Assembly: GCA_964623635.1 (NCBI GenBank)
Contig: CAZUUA010000016.1
Location: forward strand, 1-37,754
Source: UMGS1696 sp964623635
GTDB taxonomy: Bacteria > Bacillota > Clostridia > Oscillospirales > CAG-272
DNA: 37,754 nt
Reading direction: 5' to 3'
Shown here: one piece after another, positions 32,726 to 37,754 of the stretch
Numbering within the stretch: the first letter of the stretch is position 1
How the letters are laid out: each line of letters starts with the position of its first letter
Translations under genes and position numbers: made by a program
The notes under the pieces: generated by a model
Told to the model about the DNA's origin: nothing
Database searches by the model: none
What the model saw: only the letters and a program-made list of their open reading frames with translations

Positions 32726-33331
32726 TTATACCCGAAATTTTGCCAGCGCCTTATGCAGCAGCGGCACGCCGATCACAGTCTCGATGGCTTCCGGCAGCAT
32801 ATAGCCTCCGTTGTATACCAGCGAAAACAGCCATGCGCCATACCGATGGACGATGTGTCCCGGATCGTCGGCGTACCAGTCCAGATCCAGCGCATACCAG
32901 ATCACCGCTCCCGATACAAGGTGGCACAAAAACCGCAGCAGCACCACCACCAGCGTACCGATCACCACCCCAGCCATCGGAACGGTATTTTCTTTGTTCG
33001 ACAGTTTGCCAGCGGCTCCGGCCAGTCCCAGCACCGTAAAGGCAAAAATATAGTCAAAGAAAATACACAGCACTTTGCCGCCGGCCGACGGGACCCACGC
33101 CACACTGTTCAGTCCCAGCACCAGCTGCAGAATCGAATATACAAAGGCGGCTGGCAGTCCCACCTTGACCCCACGCCGGAACGACAGCAGGATCATGGGC
33201 GCCATGGACAGCAGGGTCACCGAGCCGCCAAAGGGTGCTTCGTACACCTTGATCAGGCTCAGCACCGTGGCAAGTGCGATCATCATAGCGCATTCCGCCA
33301 ATATTTTTGTTTTCTCTCGTTTCGTTTCCAT
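32726..33331 (-). CDS. thiT: ThiT, thiamine-specific S component of an ECF transporter
   Basis: A 201-residue six-helix membrane protein of the ThiT family, which binds thiamine in the membrane and docks onto EcfA1/A2/T. Typical stretches are EAPFGGSVTLLSMAPMILL near helix 2-3, LSFRRGVKVGL, LLRFLCHLVSGAVIW and the final LVYNGGYMLPEAIE, which contributes to the thiamine site. The ATG at 33331 follows GGAAGG; a longer frame reaches 33433 but without a ribosome site. A TPP riboswitch and strong promoter lie upstream, supporting thiamine as substrate. Confidence 0.93.
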   Translation of the reverse strand: METKREKTKILAECAMMIALATVLSLIKVYEAPFGGSVTLLSMAPMILLSFRRGVKVGLPAAFVYSILQLVLGLNSVAWVPSAGGKVLCIFFDYIFAFTVLGLAGAAGKLSNKENTVPMAGVVIGTLVVVLLRFLCHLVSGAVIWYALDLDWYADDPGHIVHRYGAWLFSLVYNGGYMLPEAIETVIGVPLLHKALAKFRV

Positions 33332-33487
33332 GTTGGATACCTTCCATTCCCAGTAAAATTTGGGAACAAACCGCTCTCCACCGTCCATGCATCCATACCA
33401 TAAAAAACAGGCCTTCATTTTCCATCGCATCAATACACAAACGGAAGTGAAAGCCTCATGGTCATATTCATCGGAAATAGTCTATCC

Positions 33488-33585
33488 GACAAACAAAACT
33501 CCCTACGCCGGTATTGTCCGGATCAGGTTGAAGGGTTCGGCACTTCCGTCTCAGCCAAATGGCACCCCTGGTTTGTTCGGGAATA
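33488..33585 (-). promoter_or_regulatory. TPP riboswitch (THI element)
   Basis: Minus strand holds the conserved THI-box blocks in order: GGGGTGCC, GGCTGAGAC, GAACCCTT, ACCTGATCCGGACAATACC and GCGTAGGGA. The flanking ACAAAC/GTTTGT pieces form the closing stem. It lies in the thiT leader and should reduce thiT expression when thiamine pyrophosphate is plentiful; the expression platform, terminator or ribosome-site masking, is not obvious. Confidence 0.95.
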
Positions 33586-33613
33586 TTGTATCACATTGCC
33601 GTCGGTTTGTCAA
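33585..33613 (-). promoter_or_regulatory. Promoter of the thiT riboswitch transcript
   Basis: Minus strand: -35 TTGACA (33613-33608), 17-base spacer, -10 TACAAT (33590-33585), immediately before the riboswitch. Confidence 0.88.
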
Positions 33614-33640
33614 GAGGGAAAAGAAAGATAACAAAAAACG

Positions 33641-33700
33641 AATGATGAATAATCATGACGGAAACAGCGTTGCTATTTCATACCACAATTATTCATCATT
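33641..33700. repeat. Perfect 13-bp inverted repeat downstream of the phosphoesterase gene
   Basis: AATGATGAATAAT (33641-33653) and ATTATTCATCATT (33688-33700) are exact complements separated by 34 bases. It lies between the convergent-facing end of the phosphoesterase gene and the thiT promoter. It might act as a terminator-like stem, a protein-binding site or the edge of a small mobile element; there is no clean T-run. Confidence 0.6.
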
Positions 33701-33714
33701 ATTATCTCATTTTA

Positions 33715-34893
33715 TCAATACGCCACCACGAACTGGGCCGAGGCGATCCATTTGCCGGCGAGGAAATCTCTGCCTCTTGCCACGACCTTGTCCTTGTAGC
33801 CGTAGAAGTAATAGCCTTCGCAGCCGGTCAGACCCTTGTTCGTCTCGTTGCATTCGTCGTCCCAGGTGTACCCGCCGGAGGACGTGTTGAAGATCGTACA
33901 ATAGTTGTCGTCGTGCAGGTGCATGGTGTGGGGAGAATTCAGCACCCAATGGCTGTGTCCGCTGAACAAAATCGCTTCCGGATACTTCCGCAGGACGGCA
34001 GCCAGCTCCTCGGTCTGGGTCACGCCGTGCCACTTCTGGTAGGCAAAGCAGCCTGCCACCGTGTCGATCATGCCCTGGTGCAGGAACACGTACTTTGCCT
34101 GATGCACATCCCGGTTTTCCGCCAGCTTCTCGTCCAGCCACTGCAGCTGTGTTTCGCTGAGCCAGGCGTGGCCACTGCGCTTTTCGCCACCTAAGAAGAT
34201 GAAGTGTACACCACCGATCCACAGATCGAAGTATGCTTTATCGCTCCAGGTATTTCTCGTACCCTTGAGGAAGTTGGTGAGCCGCACGTCGTAGTCCGTT
34301 TCGTCGAAGCCAAGGTCGTGGTTGCCTATGGCGAAATACACCTTTGGTGCGCCAGCGTTGCGGATCAGCTCCTGACAGTTTTCGTACTGCTGGGGATCCG
34401 CATTGTCTGCCGTGTCTCCGTTGATGAACAGACCCAAGCTATTCGGCGACAGACGCTTGATCTCGTCCAGCACCATAGCAAAGTGTTTGTTGTGCGGATG
34501 GTTCTGATCCAGAGTGATATGGATATCGCTCTGCACCTGCATTTCGTACAGCACCTCGCCCAGCTCATAGTCACCGACCCCTTCCGGCAGCATCGCACAG
34601 GCCGCCGTCTCCGATACGTTCTCACCGGATACGGCATAGACGAAGATCCGGTCTGCACCCACGGGGATCAGGGTATCAGGCACCAGCTCTGCCACCGTTT
34701 CTGTACCACTGCAGCGAATCGGGGCAAAGGCTGTGTAATCCGGCAGGATCCCTTCTGCGTTAGCCCAATAGGCTGCGTAGCCTTCGGGCATCGTTTCACC
34801 ACAGCGGATCGTCAGCTTGCCGTTGGCATAGCCGGTCTTGTCGGTCGTGCGGACATATTCTGCACCCACCGGTGCGCAAATCTTGTTTTCCAT
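33715..34893 (-). CDS. Calcineurin-like metallophosphoesterase with N-terminal beta domain
   Basis: A 392-residue protein. An N-terminal ~115-residue beta-rich part (possibly fibronectin-like) precedes a binuclear metallophosphoesterase core with the ordered motifs SDIH, GDTADN, IGNHD, LHQG and SGHSHW, giving all expected metal ligands. The substrate is unknown. No signal peptide, so it is probably cytoplasmic. It follows the XRE-type regulator by 24 bases and is presumably co-transcribed, perhaps under its control. Confidence 0.85.
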   Translation of the reverse strand: MENKICAPVGAEYVRTTDKTGYANGKLTIRCGETMPEGYAAYWANAEGILPDYTAFAPIRCSGTETVAELVPDTLIPVGADRIFVYAVSGENVSETAACAMLPEGVGDYELGEVLYEMQVQSDIHITLDQNHPHNKHFAMVLDEIKRLSPNSLGLFINGDTADNADPQQYENCQELIRNAGAPKVYFAIGNHDLGFDETDYDVRLTNFLKGTRNTWSDKAYFDLWIGGVHFIFLGGEKRSGHAWLSETQLQWLDEKLAENRDVHQAKYVFLHQGMIDTVAGCFAYQKWHGVTQTEELAAVLRKYPEAILFSGHSHWVLNSPHTMHLHDDNYCTIFNTSSGGYTWDDECNETNKGLTGCEGYYFYGYKDKVVARGRDFLAGKWIASAQFVVAY

Positions 34894-34917
34894 TGTATAG
34901 TCCTTTCCTCTTATAGG

Positions 34918-35598
34918 TTACTGTTTTTTCTTTTCCACACGGCAGCTGAGCCAGACGATGACCACCGCCGGAACAGACAGCCACATGAGCATCCACACGT
35001 GGTATCGGTGCAGCAGCAGACAGATGAGGAATAGTAGCCCCACCACAAAAAAGCTGCACGTCCAGAAGGTATATCGTCTATGACCCCACAGGCCGTTGAA
35101 GATCACCATGAGCAGTCCCGACACCGGTACCGCAACGCCCCAGGCCAGGGACAGATCGGCATCACAAAAGTAGCCGATGAGAAACACCAGCGCCGCCAGC
35201 ATCCACACGCCAATGATCGCAATGGCAGCCACCGCCTTGTGATCCACCACGCCTTTTGTCTCCGCAGAGGAGAGCGGCATTTCCGGTTCCATCGGTGTGG
35301 CAACGGTGGTATCATCCTGCGGCAACGGTTCCTGCGGCCCTTGTGGCGGCCCTTGTGGCGGCCCTTGCGGCGTAGCATCGGGGGCGGCAAACAGCGCATC
35401 CATGGGGACACCAAAGGTATCGGCCATCCGTTTCAGGCACAGCACATCCGGCAGTCCCTCGCCTCGTTCCCACTTGGACACAGTCTTATCGGAGTAGCCC
35501 AGCACCTCGGCCAGCTCTGCCTGGGTCATACCGGCTGCCTTCCGTCGAACGGCAATATTGACCGCCAGCAGTCGTGCCAGGTCTTGTTTATCTGCCAT
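34918..35598 (-). CDS. XRE-family regulator fused to a four-helix membrane domain
   Basis: A 226-residue protein. Residues about 5-70 form a Cro/C1-type helix-turn-helix (RRKAAGMTQAELAEVLGYS, KTVSKWERGEGLPD). A linker with tandem PQGP repeats, encoded by 12-bp DNA repeats at about 35337-35372, leads to four hydrophobic helices (IAIIGVWMLAALVFLIGYF; VAVPVSGLLMVIFNGLW; FFVVGLLFLICLLL; MLMWLSVPAVVIVWLS). It appears to be a membrane-tethered DNA-binding protein. ATG 35598 follows GGAGGTGA; the frame is open upstream without a ribosome site. The 260 bases upstream, to 35857, hold no gene that I can support. Confidence 0.85.
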   Translation of the reverse strand: MADKQDLARLLAVNIAVRRKAAGMTQAELAEVLGYSDKTVSKWERGEGLPDVLCLKRMADTFGVPMDALFAAPDATPQGPPQGPPQGPQEPLPQDDTTVATPMEPEMPLSSAETKGVVDHKAVAAIAIIGVWMLAALVFLIGYFCDADLSLAWGVAVPVSGLLMVIFNGLWGHRRYTFWTCSFFVVGLLFLICLLLHRYHVWMLMWLSVPAVVIVWLSCRVEKKKQ

Positions 35599-35857
35599 CT
35601 TGTCACCTCCCATGCTATGCTTTTCTGTATGCGATGTGATGTATTTCAACTTGCGTTTGTTTGTGTCTATAACGAGAATCCGTTCGCACACGGGGATATA
35701 CCGCTTGTTTTCCACTCTCCCCAGAGTAGAATTGGGGGTGAAACCGCCTTTTTCGGTGCTATTTCCTCTCCCCACCGGAGAATTCGCTCGCCCTGCGGTA
35801 TCCTTTGGGTAGAGAATCGATTTGATGAGAAATAGAGAGCGCTATACCAACCGGGGG

Positions 35858-35886
35858 TTTGCAAACGGAGAAAAATGGGATATACT
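35858..35886 (+). promoter_or_regulatory. Promoter for the SGNH hydrolase transcript
   Basis: TTTGCA (35858-35863), a 17-base spacer, TATACT (35881-35886). A leader of about 235 bases follows, occupied by duplicated repeats, before the ATG at 36129. Confidence 0.6.
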
Positions 35887-35932
35887 ATAGGTGCAAGGAA
35901 GATACACAAATGTACCTTGGAAACAAAACTTT

Positions 35933-36086
35933 GGAAAATTTTCGGAGTGGGGTGGTTCGCTTTTCTACTAAGCATTACTGCATCCCCACCGTCATTCGCA
36001 ATCCAAACTTTGGAAAATTTTTCCGTCAGGGAAAATTTTCGGAGTGGGGTGGTTCGCTTTCCTACTAAGCATTACTGCATCCCCAC
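35933..36086 (+). repeat. Duplicated 57-bp intergenic element
   Basis: 35933-35989 and 36030-36086 are nearly identical (one difference) at an offset of 97: GGAAAATTTTCGGAGTGGGG, GGTTCGCTTT, CTACTAAGCATTACTGCATC, CCCAC. Between them lies AACTTTGGAAAATTTTTCCG, repeating the sequence before the first copy. Diverged relatives occur at 25672-25730 and 37585-37602. A 53-codon ORF passes through both copies but is an effect of the repeat. Confidence 0.85.
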
Positions 36087-36128
36087 TCTATGATACCACA
36101 AACGCCACAAGAAAGCAAGGGGTTCTTT

Positions 36129-36803
36129 ATGAAGCAGATCTATATTTTTGGTGACTCCATTCTGAAAGGGGTAACGTACAACGAAGAAGCAGGACGGCAC
36201 AAGCTGTTGCCCGGTCGTTTTGCCAACCTGACACATATGGGCTACGAGATCCAGAACTGCTCCGTCATGGGTGCGACCATTGCAGAAGGTGTGGCGCAGT
36301 TTGGACGCAAGCTGTCTGCCATGGAGAAGCTGCCACCGGACACGGCAGTACTGTTGGAATTTGGCGGCAACGACTGCGACTATCGCTGGGCCGACATTTC
36401 GGCAGATCCCCAAGGTGCGCATTTGCCTAAAACGCCGCTGGACGACTTCATCCGGTGCTACGGCGAGCTGGTGAAGTGTATCCGGGAAAAAGGCGGCAAG
36501 GTGTATATATGCAATCTGGTACCGCTGGATGCACAAAAATATATGCAGTGGATCAGCCGGGGACTGGACTACGACCGGATCCTGACGTGGCTGGGCGACA
36601 GCTCCATGCTGTACCGCTGGCACGAATTCTACAGCCGTGCCACAGAGCAATTGGCAACACGTCTAGCCTGTCCCCTGATCGACCTGCGGATGCCGTTTCT
36701 CATGCGCCACGACTACCAAAACCTGCTCTCCGGCGATGGGATCCATCCGACCGCCGAGGGGCATATGCTGGTGGATACGACCATTGCGGGGGCGATTGGG
36801 TGA
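36129..36803 (+). CDS. SGNH/GDSL-family hydrolase
   Basis: A 224-residue esterase-fold protein. Block I IFGDSIL holds the nucleophile Ser, block III EFGGNDCDY the oxyanion Asn, and block V GDGIHPTAEGH the catalytic Asp/His pair. A Gly-rich block II (NCSVMGATIAEG) is also present. The family removes acyl groups from sugars or lipids; the substrate is unknown. No signal peptide. ATG 36129 has AAGGGG upstream; the frame is open 13 codons further without a site. It precedes the membrane protein gene by 14 bases. Confidence 0.88.
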   Translation: MKQIYIFGDSILKGVTYNEEAGRHKLLPGRFANLTHMGYEIQNCSVMGATIAEGVAQFGRKLSAMEKLPPDTAVLLEFGGNDCDYRWADISADPQGAHLPKTPLDDFIRCYGELVKCIREKGGKVYICNLVPLDAQKYMQWISRGLDYDRILTWLGDSSMLYRWHEFYSRATEQLATRLACPLIDLRMPFLMRHDYQNLLSGDGIHPTAEGHMLVDTTIAGAIG

Positions 36804-36817
36804 AAGGAGGGGAAAAG

Positions 36818-37342
36818 ATGAAGAAGAATGCCATAATAGCAATGGTGTACACCATGATTCTGTCTTTTGGTGCCTCCGTATGTTGTCTATGTGATGTTGC
36901 TCTTTCCGGAGAACTTACATGGTCACGTATTACACTTAGTTCTATATGGATCGCATGGATAACATCTTTTCCTATCATATTGTGCAGGAGAAAAGGTGTT
37001 TTGCCGGCGCTGCTTGGCATCAGCATTTGCATTCTGCCATTTATGTATGTGCTCAGCGTTTTCACAAAAGTCCGTGCAGTATTCACCATTGGTGCGGCCA
37101 TGGCAATCATTTCACTACCGTATCTGTGGTCAGCTTATATCCTGTATGCACGACTGCAGAAACGAAGGCTGTTAGCAACAGGGATCAGTATTTTTCTTGC
37201 GATCCCGTTTGAATTTTTGATCAATTTTGCGTTGTCAAAAATGATCGGCACGCCTATCCTGGACCTCTGGGATGTATTTACCATATGTATTTTATTGATG
37301 GCAGCGGTTGCTTTTATCCTATGGGACTGCGTGAAGAAATAG
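36818..37342 (+). CDS. Six-helix membrane protein of unknown function
   Basis: A 174-residue protein with about six hydrophobic segments (IIAMVYTMILSFGASVCCL; SIWIAWITSFPIILC; LLGISICILPFMYVLSVF; FTIGAAMAIISLPYLW; ISIFLAIPFEFLINFA; CILLMAAVAFILWDC). I recognise no family. The ATG at 36818 follows AAAGGAGGGG; a longer frame overlapping the SGNH gene is rejected. Its A/T-richer codons (ATA, AAT, TTT) contrast with its neighbours and suggest recent acquisition. A hairpin follows 45 bases after the stop. Confidence 0.75.
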   Translation: MKKNAIIAMVYTMILSFGASVCCLCDVALSGELTWSRITLSSIWIAWITSFPIILCRRKGVLPALLGISICILPFMYVLSVFTKVRAVFTIGAAMAIISLPYLWSAYILYARLQKRRLLATGISIFLAIPFEFLINFALSKMIGTPILDLWDVFTICILLMAAVAFILWDCVKK

Positions 37343-37387
37343 ATTGTACAGGATCCATGTATGCCGCACAAGAAATAATACATATAC

Positions 37388-37423
37388 AGATCCGACCTAT
37401 GCTCGCAGCCATACGTCGGATCT
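37388..37423 (+). terminator. Hairpin after the six-helix protein gene
   Basis: AGATCCGAC (37388-37396) pairs perfectly with GTCGGATCT (37415-37423), with a further CATA/TATG-like pairing inside. It is followed by a weak ACTGTTTTA run. A probable terminator with a poor T tail. Confidence 0.65.
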
Positions 37424-37670
37424 ACTGTTTTACGGACAACCAATAGGTCAGCTGACTTTTTGTGTACAGGCACATATGGTTTCGCACGGATCTCTTGATA
37501 CGCTCCCATTCCCCTGCGCTGGTTTTTCTTCCATCTGCCATTGTCCCCATTGCATCACAGGATTGCTTTTGTTACAAGAAGATATTTTGGAAAATTTCCG
37601 TCTGCCAAAAATACAACCGTCCTGCGAAAAGTACCGGGGTTCTTGCGTGCTTTTCTCTCCGGAAACAGCA
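37424..37670. other. Gene-free stretch with repeat remnant
   Basis: No supported gene. The piece TTTTGGAAAATTTCCGTC (37585-37602) resembles the core of the dispersed intergenic repeat. A long minus-strand frame overlapping 37135-37509 has no ribosome site and antisense composition. Nothing else stands out. Confidence 0.4.
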
Positions 37671-37696
37671 AAAAAGAGTACCTTTCAGTACTCTTT
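37671..37696 (-). terminator. Terminator downstream of tRNA-Gly
   Basis: Minus strand: AAGAGTAC-TGAAAG-GTACTCTT followed by TTTT, starting 9 bases after the tRNA 3' end. Confidence 0.85.
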
Positions 37697-37704
37697 TCGC
37701 TTCA

Positions 37705-37754
37705 AGCGGATTACGGGGCTCGAACCCGCCACCTCAACCTTGGCAAGGTTGCGC
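37705..37754 (-). tRNA. tRNA-Gly (anticodon GCC), 3' part only
   Basis: The minus strand from the window edge shows an anticodon arm CAACC-TTGCCAA-GGTTG (anticodon GCC), a short variable loop, a T arm GCGGG-TTCGAGC-CCCGT and acceptor AATCCGC with discriminator T. The discriminator U73 is usual for bacterial tRNA-Gly. CCA is not encoded. The D arm and 5' acceptor lie beyond the window. Confidence 0.9.

Noticed and set aside
35910..36068. A 52-codon ORF with AAGGAAG upstream before the SGNH hydrolase
   Set aside because: It consists almost entirely of the duplicated intergenic repeat, and similar residues appear at other repeat copies, so it is a repeat effect.
37135..37509. A 124-codon minus-strand frame at the end of the membrane protein gene
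   Set aside because: Antisense to a supported gene for half its length, crosses a terminator hairpin, and lacks a ribosome site.

Overview
The window looks like a chromosomal segment of an anaerobic, fermentative, Gram-positive gut bacterium of the Clostridia, probably near Oscillospirales/Ruminococcaceae. The reasons are a trimeric NADH-linked [FeFe]-hydrogenase operon with a HydS-type paralogue, an ECF vitamin-uptake module with a TPP-riboswitch-controlled ThiT, a ClpE-type unfoldase with an N-terminal zinc finger, TTGACA/TATAAT promoters, strong AGGAGG ribosome sites and G/C-rich third codon positions. This placement is an inference from gene content; no 16S rRNA gene is present.

Layout. 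(1) 83-7612 (+): a cytoplasmic glycan module, one GH78-like rhamnosidase-type enzyme followed by three tandem paralogues of a GH123-like (DUF4091) family. The first paralogue is broken by an exact 296-bp tandem duplication. (2) 7582-8145 (-): a decayed YafQ/DinJ toxin-antitoxin locus whose antitoxin has lost its DNA-binding half. (3) 8168-17734 (-): a hydrogenase operon read from a promoter at about 17.7 kb in the order mrp, hydC (NuoE-like), DRTGG protein, RsbW-like ATPase, HydS-like hydrogenase, DRTGG protein, PHP phosphoesterase, histidine-kinase-type ATPase, thioredoxin-like ferredoxin, hydB, hydA. Catalytic genes and an apparent sensory module share one transcription unit. (4) 17942-23435 (-): a 922-residue P-type-ATPase-like membrane protein that has lost nearly all catalytic motifs, a second decayed toxin-antitoxin locus, and clpE. 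(5) 23499-25515 (-): a CvpA-family protein and a DUF5711-like membrane-anchored protein. (6) 25760-31601 (-): a housekeeping operon from a strong promoter, in the order ruvC, rRNA-methyltransferase-like gene, ecfA1, ecfA2, ecfT, GNAT, small membrane protein, truA. truA carries an in-frame palindromic repeat insertion.

(7) 31602-32697: a 1.1-kb gene-free stretch built around two diverged, inverted copies of a ~350-bp element. (8) 32698-33613 (-): thiT with its terminator, TPP riboswitch and promoter; its product probably docks onto the EcfA1/A2/T module encoded 4 kb away. (9) 33715-35598 (-): an XRE regulator fused to a four-helix membrane domain, then a metallophosphoesterase. (10) 35858-37423 (+): promoter, duplicated intergenic repeat, SGNH hydrolase, six-helix membrane protein, terminator. 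(11) 37671-37754 (-): the 3' half of tRNA-Gly(GCC) with its terminator, cut by the window edge.

The most notable items are the catalytically stripped P-type ATPase, the serine in the HydA H-cluster L1 motif, the hydrogenase-associated signalling cassette, the 296-bp duplication that switches off a glycosidase gene, and the palindromic coding insertion in truA. All positions and motifs were read by eye; no database search was run.
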